The notes: generated by a model not told the origin, from the sequence alone. Shown: positions 9,611 through 21,100, numbered from the stretch's first letter. The stretch: DNA of 64,000 nucleotides from Pseudomaricurvus albidus (GCF_018863235.1 NZ_JAHKRS010000005.1:273276-337275), one strand, 5' to 3'. Numbers and translations are program-made.

Positions 9611-9685
9611 AGAGAAAGTGCGTATAATCCGTCTTCTGCTCCACAAGCAGCCCATATAATGTAATCAGCAATTAACGAGTTTGAT

Positions 9686-10801
9686 ATGTCCGGTAATACC
9701 TTTGGCAAGCTATTCACAGTGACCACCTTTGGCGAGAGCCACGGCCTGGCTTTGGGCTGCATTGTTGATGGTTGCCCTCCGGGCCTGTCACTGACAGAAG
9801 AAGACTTGCAGCATGATCTGGACCGCCGCAAGCCGGGCCAGTCCCGCTATACCACCCAGCGACGTGAAGCGGATCAGGTGAAAATTCTGTCCGGCGTGTT
9901 TGAGGGCAAAACCACTGGCACACCGATTGGTCTGTTGATCGAAAATACCGATCAGCGATCCAAGGATTATTCCAATATCAAAGATCAGTACCGTCCGGCT
10001 CACGCAGATTATCCTTACATGCAGAAATACGGCGTACGCGACTATCGCGGTGGTGGCCGTTCATCCGCTCGTGAGACCGCCATGCGAGTGGCCGCTGGTG
10101 CGATTGCGAAAAAGTACCTGAAAGAATTCCACGGGATCGAAGTTCAGGGTTACCTGTCGCAGCTGGGCCCGATTAAAATCGAAACGGTCGATTGGAACGA
10201 GGTCCATAACAATCCGTTCTTCTGTCCGGATGCCAGCAAAGTGGCTGAAATGGAAGAATACATGCAGGCTCTGAATAAAGAAGGCAACTCCATTGGTGCC
10301 AAGATTTCAGTCACTGCTACTGGCATGCCTCCTGGTCTGGGTGAGCCCATCTTTGATCGTCTGGATGCGGATCTCGCTCACGCTCTGATGAGCATCAATG
10401 CTGTCAAGGGTGTTGAGATCGGTGCGGGTTTTGATTGTGTCGAGCAGAAGGGAACCGAGCATCGTGATGAAATCACTCCGGAAGGCTTCCTGTCGAATCA
10501 GGCTGGCGGTGTGTTGGGGGGTATTTCCACAGGCCAGGACTTGGTCGCCAGTCTGGCTCTGAAACCAACCTCAAGTCTGCATCTGCCTGGCCGTAGTGTG
10601 AATGTACACGGTGAGCCCGTTGAAGTGGTTACTAAAGGCCGTCACGATCCCTGTGTTGGTATTCGTGCTACTCCAATTGCCGAAGCCATGATGGCATTGG
10701 TTATTATGGATCACTTGCTCCGTCATCGAGGGCAGAACGGTGGTGTTGAACACAATATCCCGGTGATACCTTCCGCCGCTCCAGGAAGCGATTCCCAGTA
10801 A
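9686..10801 (+). CDS. aroC: Chorismate synthase
   Basis: Last step of the shikimate pathway: EPSP to chorismate, needing reduced FMN. 371 residues. Signature blocks are [19 protein letters not shown] near the N-terminus, the middle [20 protein letters not shown], and the C-terminal [18 protein letters not shown]. The start [10 protein letters not shown] is standard. Chorismate feeds the tryptophan genes found downstream. A GTG-started transporter gene follows at 20 bases. Confidence 0.98.
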   Translation: MSGNTFGKLFTVTTFGESHGLALGCIVDGCPPGLSLTEEDLQHDLDRRKPGQSRYTTQRREADQVKILSGVFEGKTTGTPIGLLIENTDQRSKDYSNIKDQYRPAHADYPYMQKYGVRDYRGGGRSSARETAMRVAAGAIAKKYLKEFHGIEVQGYLSQLGPIKIETVDWNEVHNNPFFCPDASKVAEMEEYMQALNKEGNSIGAKISVTATGMPPGLGEPIFDRLDADLAHALMSINAVKGVEIGAGFDCVEQKGTEHRDEITPEGFLSNQAGGVLGGISTGQDLVASLALKPTSSLHLPGRSVNVHGEPVEVVTKGRHDPCVGIRATPIAEAMMALVIMDHLLRHRGQNGGVEHNIPVIPSAAPGSDSQ

Positions 10802-10820
10802 ACCTACTTGTCTCTTATAC

Positions 10821-11996
10821 GTGTCTCTGAAAGGGATATCAGGCCGGAAGATTCCCTATTGGCGTCTCTCCGGCTTTTACTTTTTCTATTTTGCTCTCCT
10901 GGGCACCATGGTGCCTTTCTTGGGGCTGTATCTTCAGTCCCTTGAATATTCTCCGGCTGAGATAGGCCAGGTTTTTGCCGTTATGATGGCCACCCGAATT
11001 GTTGCGCCCAACATTTGGGGGTGGCTGGCCGATCGTAGCGGGCGCAGACTCTTCATTATTCGTTTGGGTTCACTGCTCGCTTGCATCAGTTTTTCTTTCT
11101 TGTTGTGGATGAACGGCTTTTGGTGGGTTGTGCTCATCATTGCGGCCTACAGCTTTTTCTGGAATGCCGTGCTTGCCCAGTTTGAAGTGGTGACACTCAA
11201 CTTCCTCGACGGGATGACGCATTATTACGGGCGTATCAGGTTGTGGGGGTCGGTCGGTTTTATTGTCGCCGTGGTGGTGTTGGGATATGTGTTCGACAAA
11301 TTGTCGGTGTTGTATATGCCCATTGCCGCCTTGGCCATGTTGTTTTTCATGTGGGTCAGCTCGTTAAGTATTAAAGAGCAGATAACAACACACACCGAGC
11401 ATCACCTTGAAGAGGGCTTCTGGCAGGTTTGTTTCTCAAAGCCGGTTTTGTCTTTTCTGCTGGCTTCTTTTTTGTTGCAGGTCAGTTTTGGAAGTTATTA
11501 CACATTTTACAGTGTGTACCTTGAAAGCCTGGCGTACAGCCGCACCTCGATTGGTTTACTGTGGGGCCTGGGGGTAGTCGCTGAGGTGGTCGTGTTCTGG
11601 TATATGCACCACATTATGAATCATTTTAGCCTGCGACAGATCATGTTGTTGACCCTCTTTGCGACGGTGATACGCTGGTGGATTATAGGATGTTACCCTT
11701 ATTTAGGTGCCTTGATTTTTGCCCAGTTGCTCCATGCCTTTGCTTTCGGTACAGCTCACGCGGTTTCCATTGAATTAATACGACGTTTTTTTCAAGGTGG
11801 AAACCAGGGGCAGGGGCAAGCGCTTTACAGCTCAGTCAGTTTTGGGGCTGGTGGTGCAGCGGGGGCTTTACTCAGTGGATGGATTTGGACCGTAAGTCCG
11901 GTTGCATCATTTGCGCTTAGTACATTGTTTGCAGCATTGGCTTTTGCTCTGGTGTTTTGGGGGGTGAGAGGGGAGCTGGTTGATAAGCTAAAGTAG
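10821..11996 (+). CDS. MFS transporter, HcaT-like (PPP family)
   Basis: 391-residue major facilitator protein with about twelve hydrophobic segments and a GTG start. The N-terminus (YWRLSGFYFFYFALLGTMVP) and the motif WGWLADRSGRRLFIIR between helices 2 and 3 match the 3-phenylpropionate transporter-like subfamily (MFS_1_like). The second half ends GAGGAAGALLSGW. The substrate is not known. It directly follows aroC, as in Pseudomonas, and is convergent with the LysR gene. Confidence 0.88.
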   Translation: MSLKGISGRKIPYWRLSGFYFFYFALLGTMVPFLGLYLQSLEYSPAEIGQVFAVMMATRIVAPNIWGWLADRSGRRLFIIRLGSLLACISFSFLLWMNGFWWVVLIIAAYSFFWNAVLAQFEVVTLNFLDGMTHYYGRIRLWGSVGFIVAVVVLGYVFDKLSVLYMPIAALAMLFFMWVSSLSIKEQITTHTEHHLEEGFWQVCFSKPVLSFLLASFLLQVSFGSYYTFYSVYLESLAYSRTSIGLLWGLGVVAEVVVFWYMHHIMNHFSLRQIMLLTLFATVIRWWIIGCYPYLGALIFAQLLHAFAFGTAHAVSIELIRRFFQGGNQGQGQALYSSVSFGAGGAAGALLSGWIWTVSPVASFALSTLFAALAFALVFWGVRGELVDKLK

Positions 11997-12077
11997 TGAA
12001 TGTAAAGACCGCTTTTACTGTTTGTGGCATGGCATGGCGTGGTGTGTCGTGCCAGGTTTTCTTCTGTTCATCTCTCT

Positions 12078-12938
12078 TCACTGTAAGGCTTTCAGAAATG
12101 CACTGGCGGCGTTGCTTAACGTTCTGTTTTTGTGGTGAATGCAGCCCAGTTGGCGAGTCAAAGACATTTGTTCCACGACTACCGGATGTAGCTGATCATC
12201 TATCATGGTGTTCGGCAGTGCGCTCCAGCCCAGTCCAATCGACACCATCATTTTGATAGTTTCCAGATAGTTGGTCGGCATGCTGATTCTGAGTTCGCAA
12301 TGGTTGCGTTCGAAAATTTGTTTTACAAGCTGGGTGGTTTGGGTTGTCGGGTCGGGCAGGATGGCCGGGTATTGGCTCAGCTGAGTCAAATCTGGTGCAG
12401 TTGTGGATGCCAGCGGGTGATCCGGAGCCACGACGAATGACAAAGGGTCCTCCCAAAGTGGCACGGCCTCTATATTTGGTGGTTGCTCTGAAGAGAGGGT
12501 AATGATGGCCAGTTCAATATCCCCCCGGCTTACCGCTGCGTAGGCCTTTTCAGAATCCATAAAGTCCAGTTCCAGCGACACCTGCGGGTAGCGTTGGGTA
12601 TAGGACTTAAGAAATTGTGGCAGGTAATGCAGGCCAATGTGGTGACTGGTTGCCAGTTTAAGGGTGCCGCTTATGCTTCCAGACAGGTTGGATAGGGCCA
12701 GTTCGGTATCGCTGACATCCTGTAATATTTTTTCAGCCTTGGGGTAAAGGGCGCGTCCGGCTTCGGTCAGGGCGATTTTTCTGCCGATACGGTCAAACAG
12801 CCGGCAATTCAATTGTTGTTCCAGCGCCGAAATGCGCTTGCTGATCGCTGGTTGGGTTAAATGCAGGCGTTCAGCGGCATCGGTGAAGGATTCCAGATTG
12901 GCAACGGTAATAAAGGCTTTCAGGTGTTGAGTGTCCAT
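12078..12938 (-). CDS. LysR-family transcriptional regulator, likely of leuCDB
   Basis: 286 residues. The N-terminal winged helix-turn-helix (HLKAFITVANLESFTDAAER then LHLTQPAISKRISALEQQL) is canonical, followed by a LysR substrate-binding domain. The start at 12938 (MDTQHLKAF) fits the family; an in-frame ATG at 12956 would lie inside a perfect palindrome that is more likely its operator. It is divergent from leuC, and LysR regulators next to leuCD are common in gammaproteobacteria. Control of leucine synthesis, perhaps with a pathway intermediate as co-inducer, is inference. Confidence 0.9.
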   Translation of the reverse strand: MDTQHLKAFITVANLESFTDAAERLHLTQPAISKRISALEQQLNCRLFDRIGRKIALTEAGRALYPKAEKILQDVSDTELALSNLSGSISGTLKLATSHHIGLHYLPQFLKSYTQRYPQVSLELDFMDSEKAYAAVSRGDIELAIITLSSEQPPNIEAVPLWEDPLSFVVAPDHPLASTTAPDLTQLSQYPAILPDPTTQTTQLVKQIFERNHCELRISMPTNYLETIKMMVSIGLGWSALPNTMIDDQLHPVVVEQMSLTRQLGCIHHKNRTLSNAASAFLKALQ

Positions 12939-12947
12939 GGCTCCATT

Positions 12948-12976
12948 AAATTGCATTCCTAAAAGGAATGCAATTT
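12948..12976. promoter_or_regulatory. Perfect palindrome, probable LysR operator
   Basis: AAATTGCATTCCT (12948-12960) and AGGAATGCAATTT (12964-12976) are perfect 13-base arms around AAA. The core TTCCTAAAAGGAA fits the T-N11-A LysR box. It lies 10 bases upstream of the LysR start and about 160 bases upstream of leuC, as expected for autoregulation and divergent activation. Confidence 0.75.
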
Positions 12977-13044
12977 ATAAAAAAGATGAATTTGTCTTAT
13001 TTGAGGCGGGTCAGTAAACTGGCTTTCGTAAAAAATGAATTCGA

Positions 13045-13084
13045 GACCTGACGTGCGGCGCTGGGCTGCGCCCTGAAGCAGGTC
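13045..13084 (+). other. Nested hairpin in the leuC leader
   Basis: An outer stem GACCTG (13045-13050)/CAGGTC (13079-13084) encloses an inner stem GGCGC (13057-13061)/GCGCC (13068-13072). It lies 50 bases before the leuC start. No U-run follows and no leucine-rich leader peptide was found, so classical attenuation is not supported. Confidence 0.35.
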
Positions 13085-13134
13085 CAATACAATTGTTCCA
13101 AAACAACCGTTGATAAGTACAAGTGAGGTTTCCA

Positions 13135-14565
13135 ATGGCGGGTAAAACCCTCTACGACAAGCTTTGGGATGCCCATCTCGTAAAAGAGCGAGATGACGGC
13201 TCGGCGTTGATTTATATCGATCGTCACATTATTCACGAAGTGACCACGCCTCAGGCGTTTGAGGGGTTACGTCTGGCCGGTCGTAAGCCCTGGCGTGTAG
13301 ACAGCATTCTGGCAACGCCGGATCACAATGTTCCGACTACCGCTGTTGAGCGTGCTTCTGGTGTTGAGGGAATTGAGGATCCAGTCTCCCGTATTCAGGT
13401 GCAGACTCTGGACGACAACTGCGATGAGTTTGGCATTGTTGAGTTTAAAATCAACGACGACCGCCAGGGGATCGTACACGTAATCGGACCTGAAAGCGGT
13501 GCCTGCCTGCCGGGTATGACCATTGTCTGTGGTGATTCGCACACTGCTACCAACGGGGCCTTGGGTGCATTGGCTCACGGTATCGGAACCTCAGAGGTTG
13601 AACACGTTATGGCGACCCAGTGTCTGGTCGCCAAGAAAATGAAGAACCTGTTGATCAAGGTTGATGGTGAATTGGCTCCCGGTGTTACGCCCAAAGATGT
13701 GGTGTTGGCTATCATCGCAAAAATTGGTACAGCCGGCGGAACTGGCTATGCCATGGAATTTGGCGGTCAGGTGTTCCGTGACATGTCCATGGAGGGTCGC
13801 ATGACGGTCTGTAACATGGCTATTGAAGCGGGTGCCCGTGCGGGCATGGTGGCTGTTGATGATACGACCATCGATTATGTCAAAGGCCGTACTTACGCAC
13901 CGAACGAAGCTCAGTGGGAAGAGGCCGTGGCCAACTGGAAAGAGCTGGTCAGTGATGCCGACGCAGAGTTCGATAAGGTTGTTGAAATCGATGGTGCGAG
14001 CATCATGCCGCAGGTGAGCTGGGGTACCTCTCCAGAGATGGTGCTGCCAGTGGATGCCAGTGTGCCAGATCCGGCCCAGGAAGCAGACCCTGTGAAGAAG
14101 TCAGGTATCGAGCGCGCACTTCAGTACATGGGATTAACAGCGGGTCAGAAGATTACTGATATCTCTGTGGATCGTGTATTTATCGGCTCGTGCACTAACT
14201 CCCGTATCGAGGACATTCGCGCCGCAGCGGAAGTTGCCAAAGGTCGCCAGGTGGCCAGTTCCGTTATTCAGGCGATGGTGGTTCCCGGTTCTGGTCAGGT
14301 GAAGGCTCAGGCCGAAGCCGAAGGTCTGGATAAAATTCTGGTGGAGGCGGGTTTTGAATGGCGTGAGCCGGGCTGTTCCATGTGTCTGGCCATGAATGCT
14401 GACAAGCTGGGCAATGGCGAGCACTGCGCGTCTACCTCAAACCGTAACTTTGAAGGTCGTCAGGGGTACGGTGGTCGTACGCACTTGGTGAGCCCTGCAA
14501 TGGCCGCTGCAGCAGCTGTAGCCGGTCACTTTATCGATGTCCGTGATCTCACGGCTCAGGCATAA
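13135..14565 (+). CDS. leuC: 3-isopropylmalate dehydratase large subunit
   Basis: Large subunit of isopropylmalate isomerase (LeuCD), which interconverts 2- and 3-isopropylmalate in leucine synthesis using a [4Fe-4S] cluster. 476 residues. The three cluster cysteines are visible: Cys353 in [12 protein letters not shown], and Cys414 and Cys417 in CSMCLAMN. The ATG at 13135 is preceded by GTGAGG; a GTG four codons upstream is probably part of that binding site. leuD starts 11 bases after its stop. Confidence 0.98.
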   Translation: MAGKTLYDKLWDAHLVKERDDGSALIYIDRHIIHEVTTPQAFEGLRLAGRKPWRVDSILATPDHNVPTTAVERASGVEGIEDPVSRIQVQTLDDNCDEFGIVEFKINDDRQGIVHVIGPESGACLPGMTIVCGDSHTATNGALGALAHGIGTSEVEHVMATQCLVAKKMKNLLIKVDGELAPGVTPKDVVLAIIAKIGTAGGTGYAMEFGGQVFRDMSMEGRMTVCNMAIEAGARAGMVAVDDTTIDYVKGRTYAPNEAQWEEAVANWKELVSDADAEFDKVVEIDGASIMPQVSWGTSPEMVLPVDASVPDPAQEADPVKKSGIERALQYMGLTAGQKITDISVDRVFIGSCTNSRIEDIRAAAEVAKGRQVASSVIQAMVVPGSGQVKAQAEAEGLDKILVEAGFEWREPGCSMCLAMNADKLGNGEHCASTSNRNFEGRQGYGGRTHLVSPAMAAAAAVAGHFIDVRDLTAQA

Positions 14566-14576
14566 GGAGCAAACTG

Positions 14577-15230
14577 ATGAAAAGCTTTACTCAGGTTACT
14601 GGCATTGCCGCTCCTATGGATCGCGCCAATGTTGATACGGACATGATCATTCCGAAAAACTTTTTGAAATCCATCAAGCGCACCGGTTTCGGCAAGAATC
14701 TGTTTGACGAACTGCGCTATCTGGATGAAGGTTTGCCGGATCAGGACTGTACTGGGCGTCCGTTAAATGAAGAGTTTCCGCTGAACTTTCCTCGCTATCA
14801 GGGCGCAAAAGTCCTGTTGGCTCGTGAAAACTTTGGTTGTGGTTCAAGTCGCGAACACGCCCCGTGGGCGTTGGATGATTACGGTTTCCGCGCGATTATC
14901 GCACCGAGCTTTGCGGATATTTTCTTTAACAACTCGTTCAAAAACGGATTGCTGCCGATTATTTTGCCAGCAGAAGTGGTTGAGCAGTTGTTTCAGGAAA
15001 TGTACGCCACAGAAGGTTATGAATTGTCCATCGACCTTGCCGAGCAAGTAGTGAAGACGCCATCAGGCGAATCGTTCAGTTTTGAAATCGATGAGTTCCG
15101 TAAGCATTGCCTGTTGAATGGTCTGGATGACATCGGTTTGACCTTGCAGGATGCGGATGCAATCCGTGCTTACGAAGAGAAACGCAAGCAGCAAACACCC
15201 TGGCTGTTTGGGGCCATCAAGCCCGCATAA
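14577..15230 (+). CDS. leuD: 3-isopropylmalate dehydratase small subunit
   Basis: 217 residues, small (swivelling) subunit partner of LeuC. Typical blocks are [20 protein letters not shown] at the N-terminus, [15 protein letters not shown] in the middle, and [21 protein letters not shown] binding site AAGGAG lies before the ATG. leuC, leuD and leuB are spaced by 11 and 14 bases and must form one operon. Confidence 0.98.
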   Translation: MKSFTQVTGIAAPMDRANVDTDMIIPKNFLKSIKRTGFGKNLFDELRYLDEGLPDQDCTGRPLNEEFPLNFPRYQGAKVLLARENFGCGSSREHAPWALDDYGFRAIIAPSFADIFFNNSFKNGLLPIILPAEVVEQLFQEMYATEGYELSIDLAEQVVKTPSGESFSFEIDEFRKHCLLNGLDDIGLTLQDADAIRAYEEKRKQQTPWLFGAIKPA

Positions 15231-15244
15231 GAGGAGTTAATAAC

Positions 15245-16333
15245 ATGAGCAAGAATGTACTGATCATGGAAGGGGACGGTATTGGTCCCGAGATCATCGC
15301 CGAAGCACGTAAAGTGCTCGAAGCGGTGAATGAAAAAGACGGCCTGGGCCTGAACTTTGTAGAGGGTATGCTGGGTGGTCGTGCTTACGACAAATATGGC
15401 CACCCTTATCCTGAAGAGACCCGTGAAAAGGCGCGTGCAGCAGACGCTATTTTGTTTGGCGCCGTAGGTGGTCCGCAGTGGGATGGAAAGACTGAGCGTC
15501 ACCTGCGTCCCGAGGCGGGGCTGCTGGACATTCGTTCTGATCTGGATTTATTTGCCAACCTGCGCCCTGCGATTACCTTCAAGCAATTGGCGGATGCTTC
15601 GCCACTCAAGCCCGAGCTGGTAGCCGGTTTGGATATTCTGATAGTGCGTGAGCTGACCGGCGGTATCTATTTTGGTGGTCCGCGGGGTATTCGCACCCTT
15701 GAAAATGGCGAGCGTCAGGGATTCAATACCGATGTTTACAGTGAGTCTGAAATTCGTCGGATTGGTAAGGTCGCTTTCGACGCGGCTCAAAAGCGTGGCA
15801 AGAAGGTCTGCTCTGTCGACAAGGCCAATGTGATGGAAGTGTCGGTGTTGTGGCGTGAAATCATGGAAGAAGTTGCCAAAGATTATCCGGATGTCGAGTT
15901 GAGCCACATGTATGTGGACAACGCGGCTATGCAGCTGGTTGTGAATCCAAAGCAATTTGATGTCATTGTAACTGGCAACTTGTTTGGCGACATCCTGTCG
16001 GATGAAGCTTCCATGCTCACAGGCTCAATAGGCATGCTGCCTTCGGCGTCACTGAATGAGGGCAGTCAGGGGTTTTACGAACCCTCCCACGGTTCCGCCC
16101 CGGATATTGCCGGGCAGGGTGTTGCCAACCCGTTGGCGACTATTATGTCTGCAGCCATGCTGTTGCGTTATTCGTTGGGCGCCGGTGAATCTGCAGACCG
16201 TGTTGAAGCAGCGGTATCCAGTGTTTTGGATCAGGGGTTGCGAACCGGAGATATCATGTCTGAGGGTATGACCCGCGTATCAACCACCGAAATGGGTGAC
16301 GCTGTGGTAGAAGCTTTGCTGGCAGCTGGTTGA
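15245..16333 (+). CDS. leuB: 3-isopropylmalate dehydrogenase
   Basis: 362 residues; NAD-dependent oxidative decarboxylation of 3-isopropylmalate. Family blocks [18 protein letters not shown], and the metal-binding [21 protein letters not shown] are present, with [12 protein letters not shown] carrying the catalytic lysine. It is the third gene of the leuCDB operon. In Pseudomonas a methyltransferase gene lies between leuD and leuB; it is absent here. Confidence 0.98.
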   Translation: MSKNVLIMEGDGIGPEIIAEARKVLEAVNEKDGLGLNFVEGMLGGRAYDKYGHPYPEETREKARAADAILFGAVGGPQWDGKTERHLRPEAGLLDIRSDLDLFANLRPAITFKQLADASPLKPELVAGLDILIVRELTGGIYFGGPRGIRTLENGERQGFNTDVYSESEIRRIGKVAFDAAQKRGKKVCSVDKANVMEVSVLWREIMEEVAKDYPDVELSHMYVDNAAMQLVVNPKQFDVIVTGNLFGDILSDEASMLTGSIGMLPSASLNEGSQGFYEPSHGSAPDIAGQGVANPLATIMSAAMLLRYSLGAGESADRVEAAVSSVLDQGLRTGDIMSEGMTRVSTTEMGDAVVEALLAAG

Positions 16334-16381
16334 TCTTTGGGGGGCGACTTGCTGTCGTCAGCCCCATAGAAAGCACTCTCC

Positions 16382-16450
16382 ATGCCGGAGTGTCGGGAAT
16401 TTTGACCACTTTGCCGTGGTAGACTTCCTGGCTACTCCGGCATTCTTTTG
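16382..16450 (+). terminator. Long interrupted stem-loop between leuB and asd
   Basis: Outer arms ATGCCGGAGT (16382-16391) and ACTCCGGCAT (16434-16443) pair perfectly. Inside them GGAA (16396-16399) pairs with TTCC (16425-16428), and ACCAC (16405-16409) with GTGGT (16416-16420). TCTTTTGTT follows. It can act as a terminator for leuCDB, but is longer than usual and could be a structured regulatory RNA before asd. Confidence 0.5.
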
Positions 16451-16512
16451 TTAGATGTGTTATTATCCCACTTCTTAATTTTTCCACTTTCAAACGTAAT
16501 TGAGAGGGTACG

Positions 16513-17622
16513 ATGCGTGTAGGTTTTGTAGGTTGGCGTGGCATGGTTGGTTCCGTGTTGATGGAACGAATGTTGGCAGAGAATGATTTTGCCGATATTG
16601 AGCCAATATTTTTTACGACTTCCAATGTGGGTGGGCAAGGCCCAGCGATTGGCAAGGATATTCCTGCCCTGAAAGACGCGCGTGATATTAAAGAATTGGC
16701 AGCTATGGACGCGATTGTGTCCTGTCAGGGTGGCGATTACACCAAGTCTGTTTTTGCTGATCTGCGTGCCAGTGGCTGGAAAGGTTACTGGATCGATGCA
16801 GCCTCGAGTCTGCGGATGGCGAACGACGCCATTATTGTTCTGGATCCTGTAAACCAGAATGTAATTAAAGACGGTTTGACCAATGGGGTTAAGAATTTCA
16901 TTGGTGGTAACTGTACTGTCAGTCTGATGCTGATGGGGCTGGGTGGATTGTTCAAGGCTGATTTGATCGAGTGGGTTTCCGCGATGACTTATCAGGCTGC
17001 CAGTGGTGCCGGTGCTCAGAATATGCGTGAGCTGATTTCGCAAATGGGATCATTGCGTGATGCGGTGGCCCCTGAGCTGGCTGATCCAGCCAGCGCAATT
17101 CTGGATATCGACCGAAAAATTGCAGATACCATGCGCAGTGAAAGTTTCCCAACGGATCAATTTGGGCATCCTCTGGCCGGCAGTCTGCTGCCTTTCATCG
17201 ACACACAGCTGGATAATGGCCAAAGTCGCGAAGAATGGAAAGGGCAGGCAGAAACTAACAAGATTCTTGGCCGCAGTGATTCGCCGATTGCTATCGATGG
17301 TACCTGTGTGCGCATCGGCGCCATGCGCTGTCACAGTCAGGCACTGACCATCAAGTTGAAGCAGGATGTGCCTCTGATCGAGGTAGAGTCAATTCTGTCT
17401 GAAGCCAATGAGTGGGCCAAATTTGTACCGAATGACCGCGATGCAACTCTGCGAGAGCTGACGCCTACCAAAGTAACCGGAACTTTGTCCGTTCCCGTAG
17501 GGCGTCTGCGTAAGATGAATATGGGGCCTGAGTATCTGAATGCCTTTACCGTAGGTGATCAGTTGCTTTGGGGGGCTGCGGAGCCTCTGCGCCGTATGTT
17601 GCGCATCCTGATTGAAGCTTAA
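16513..17622 (+). CDS. asd: Aspartate-semialdehyde dehydrogenase
   Basis: 369 residues; reduces aspartyl phosphate to aspartate semialdehyde with NADPH, the branch point to lysine, methionine and threonine. The N-terminal [17 protein letters not shown] binds NADP; the active Cys134 sits in GGNCTVSLM; the late [11 protein letters not shown] and [11 protein letters not shown] blocks match the gammaproteobacterial Asd type. A GAGAGGG site precedes the ATG. The leuB-asd-fimV order is conserved in Pseudomonas. Confidence 0.98.
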   Translation: MRVGFVGWRGMVGSVLMERMLAENDFADIEPIFFTTSNVGGQGPAIGKDIPALKDARDIKELAAMDAIVSCQGGDYTKSVFADLRASGWKGYWIDAASSLRMANDAIIVLDPVNQNVIKDGLTNGVKNFIGGNCTVSLMLMGLGGLFKADLIEWVSAMTYQAASGAGAQNMRELISQMGSLRDAVAPELADPASAILDIDRKIADTMRSESFPTDQFGHPLAGSLLPFIDTQLDNGQSREEWKGQAETNKILGRSDSPIAIDGTCVRIGAMRCHSQALTIKLKQDVPLIEVESILSEANEWAKFVPNDRDATLRELTPTKVTGTLSVPVGRLRKMNMGPEYLNAFTVGDQLLWGAAEPLRRMLRILIEA

Positions 17623-17642
17623 TTGTTTCTGAATACTCTGTT

Positions 17643-17657
17643 CGGGGCTCGGCCCCG
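17643..17657 (+). terminator. GC-rich hairpin after asd
   Basis: CGGGGC-TCG-GCCCCG starts 20 bases after the asd stop. No T-run follows (GCAGGGTG), so termination here would be weak. Confidence 0.35.
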
Positions 17658-18144
17658 GCAGGGTGTTTCATCGATACTGCTCATTTGTCCTCTCTGATTC
17701 GTCTTTAATCCTGCTTTTCGCTCTGTTTTTCTCTATTTTGAATTTCTGATCCGGATTCTGGTCCGGACGTCTCTGATGTGGCAGTAAAACCCCTTTGCCC
17801 GACTGCTCTTTTGTTTTATCCTGACGCTCAAAGTGCTTTCTGTGATCAATATACCCTGTTGCCTGTCAAGAGTCTCACTTGGAAAAATGAGGCGCACGTC
17901 AAGTTATGAGTGCAAAGCGCTCGCCATCAATGGCGGTGGGCCAGCCGTGTTGTTGATAAAAAGCTATTTATAATGAATACTTACGGCCATTAGTGAAGAT
18001 CTGTTCGAGGTTTGGGCAACGCCTGAACCTTAATTGTCATCAACAGAGTCGTAGTCGGGTTCACCTGAGCCATGCCGATATGGATATCGGAACAAATTAT
18101 GGGGTGGCACTTGGGGGCCAGGGAGATAATAAAAGGAACGTTCT
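17658..18144 (+). other. Non-coding leader region upstream of fimV
   Basis: About 490 bases without a credible gene. A TATAAT box at 17969-17974 is the best promoter element, though its -35 is poor. Two perfect small palindromes are present: CGCCAT-CA-ATGGCG at 17922-17935 and CCGATAT-GG-ATATCGG at 18075-18090. The latter would form a hairpin in a ~160-base fimV leader. No tRNA or known small RNA was recognised. Confidence 0.5.
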
Positions 18145-21100
18145 ATGCGTCTACGTAAGCTGGCGTTAGCAGTAGGTCTAGCAGGTACTCTAGGTGCCCA
18201 GTTGGCCAGCGCACTTGGTTTGGGTGAGATTAAGTTAGAGTCAAGACTGAATGAGCCCCTGGAAGCGGAGATCAAGCTTCTTCAGGTCCGGGATCTGACC
18301 AAGAGCGAGATCCTGGTGGATCTGGCGTCTAATGATGATTTCCAGCGTGCTGGCATTGATCGGGTCTTTTTCCTCACCGATTTGCGTTTTGAAGTGGATA
18401 TGGACGCTCCTTCTGGTCCCGTGATTCGGGTCACCAGTAAAAAGCCTGTGAGGGAGCCATACCTTAACTTCCTGCTGGAAAGCCAGTGGCCCAATGGGCG
18501 GATTCTTCGCGAATACACTCTGCTAATGGATTTGCCCACCTTCTCTGACCAGAAGGCGGCACCCGTCCAGAGCGCCAGCACGTCGACTCCTCGTACAACA
18601 ACTCGCAGCTCTGCTCAAAACTCCAGCTCTACGACTTCCCAGTCGGGTGCGACCAGTGACTCCTCTCAATCGTCTGCTTCCCGGACCAGTCAGTCTCGTA
18701 GCACGCCTGCCTATCAGGGGGATGTCTATGGGCCTGTTGGTTCAAACGATACTCTGTGGGAGATTGCCTTAAAGATTCGTCCAAGTCGTCAATATTCAGT
18801 TCAGCAGACGATGTTGGCGGTCCAGCGTTTAAATCCTGAGGCCTTTATTAATGGCAACATCAACCTGTTGCGTAAAGGGCAGGTGTTGCGAGTGCCAACG
18901 GGCTCGGATATCGAGAATGTCGGTGCACAGCAAGCAGTCAGTGAAGTCGCTCAGCAAAACTCTGAGTGGTCCGATTATACCGGCGCTCCCCAATTGGAAG
19001 GCAGTAAGCGTCAGCGAGCATCTGCTGGTAGTTCCAGTGATGGGGTGTCTGGTCGCTTAACCGTTGCTGGTGCAGATACCTCTGATTCCGTGCAATCCGG
19101 GCGTGCCGCTGGTGAAGTGGGTGGCGATACAGCTGCGCTGCAAAATGAATTGGCCATTTCCTTGGAAGAGCTGGACAGCTCTCGTCGCGAAAACGCGGAA
19201 TTGAAAGACCGCGTTGCAGAAATGGAAGAGCAAATTGAAACCATGGAGCGTCTGTTGGAGGTGTCCAACAAAGAGCTTCAGGCCTTACAGCAAGCAGCAG
19301 CCAGTAATTCTTCTGAATCACAGGAGGTTGCTCAGTCGTCCGCAGATCCGCAATTTGCAGAACAGGGTGAAGCTCCTGTAGCTGCCCAACCTGATGCGGC
19401 TAAGCCTGCTGAACAGCCAAAGGCTAAAGATGCGACTAAAGCCGATTCATCTAAAGTCGTTCGTTCTGCCAAGTCGAAAGAGCCGTCGTTCATGGATATG
19501 ATCATGGACAATATTCTCTATATCGGCGCAGGTGCAGCGGCCATCCTGGCGGGCGTATTTCTGCTGTTGCGTCGCCGTAAAGATGAGGAAGAGGATCTGG
19601 ACGAGGGTTATGCCCCGGCAGCCTCAGCGGTTGAGCCAGAAGAACCCGAAGCGGATATTGATGCTGCGATCGAATCTGGCGTTGCTGACGACTTTGATAT
19701 GGCTGACGACGATTTTGATCTGTCAGACGAAGATGAGCTGGTTTCCGAGGCGCCGACCGAATCCCAAACCGGTGATGCGGTTGGTGAAGCCGATATTTAC
19801 ATTGCCTATGGCAAGTTCGATCAAGCCGAAGAAATGCTTCAGGGCGCTTTGGAGCTGGACTCCACTAACACTGCTGCTCGTTTGAAGTTGATGGAGGTTT
19901 ACCTCGAAACTCAAGATCTGGATAAGTTCGATCAGCAATATGGTGAGGTTGCTACGCAGGGCGATGCGGCGGCGGTTGCCCGTGCTGATGACCTGAGACA
20001 ACAATTTGCCGATGCTCCAGCATACACTGAAGCAGAGGATGAGAATGAGTTCTCTCTGGCTGATGAAGAGCTCGAGTTTGATTTGGGGGATTCAGATCAG
20101 AATGACTCCGAAGTCGATTCGGATGAGTATCTCAGCCTGGATGACGGAGCTGAAGCTGGCAGTGATTCAGATTTTGCGATCGGTGAGGATTTCAGTCTGA
20201 GCTTTGAGTCCGAGCTGACTTCCGGAGAGCAAACAGCTAAAGCAGAAGAGCCCGAGGAAGAGTTGTCGTTTGAGCTGGGAGACGCTGACGATCTGGACGC
20301 CGATTCCTTTGAGTTGGAGTTGGACGATGCGGCAACGGATGACTCTTTGGAGTTGGACTTGTCTGACGTATTGGCTGATGAGCCAGCAGATGAGAAGCCT
20401 GCCGGTGAGGCTGAAGATCTGACTTTCGATCTCAGTGACTCTGAGGATTCTTTGGGTCTGGATCTGTCCGATAGTGACCTGGACGAAGAGCCGCTGGACC
20501 TGGAGCTGGATTCCTCAGACAAGGAGGACGATACATTCGATCTGGAAATGGAAGACATGGATCTTGCTGCTCTGGACGAAGAAGTGGATGCACTGTCGGA
20601 GAATATGGATTTCGCCGGTGAAGAATTTGCATCTGATGACTCGCTCGAGCTGACCTCTGAGTTGGAGTTGGACGATGTTGAGAGTAATGAGTTTGATGCT
20701 GGCAGTCTGGAGTTTGATAGCTCTGACAGCGAAGAGCTTTCCCTGGATCTTGATGATGTGGCTCTGGATTCGCTGAATGAACAAGCGGATAAAGAAACCA
20801 CGTCAGAGTCTGATTTGGATTCTGAGCTGGAATTTGAGTCGGATGTCGATTTTGATCTGGACCTGGCTGATTTTGAATCTGATGCTTCAGAGGATAATCT
20901 CGATTTGTCGATGGATGATGTTCCAACTCTGGAGGAAACCACAGAGGCTGAAGCTCCTGTTGAGGAGTTTGATCTGGCAGCAGACCTGGGACTTGATTCA
21001 GAAGAGTTCAATTCAGAAGCCAGTGAGGATGATATGTTTTCCGAGGCAGTTTCTGAACTGCCTACTCCGGAAGATGTAATGGATGGCGACATGAGTGATG

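Noticed and set aside
12025..12060. Pentanucleotide-like GGCAT repeats with TGGCA/TGCCA arms after the MFS gene, as a terminator
   Set aside because: The paired arms are only 5 bases with a 20-base loop, and the repeats decay quickly; too weak to call.
11996..12256. 86-codon + strand open frame after the MFS gene
   Set aside because: Mostly antisense to the LysR gene, with no features of its own.
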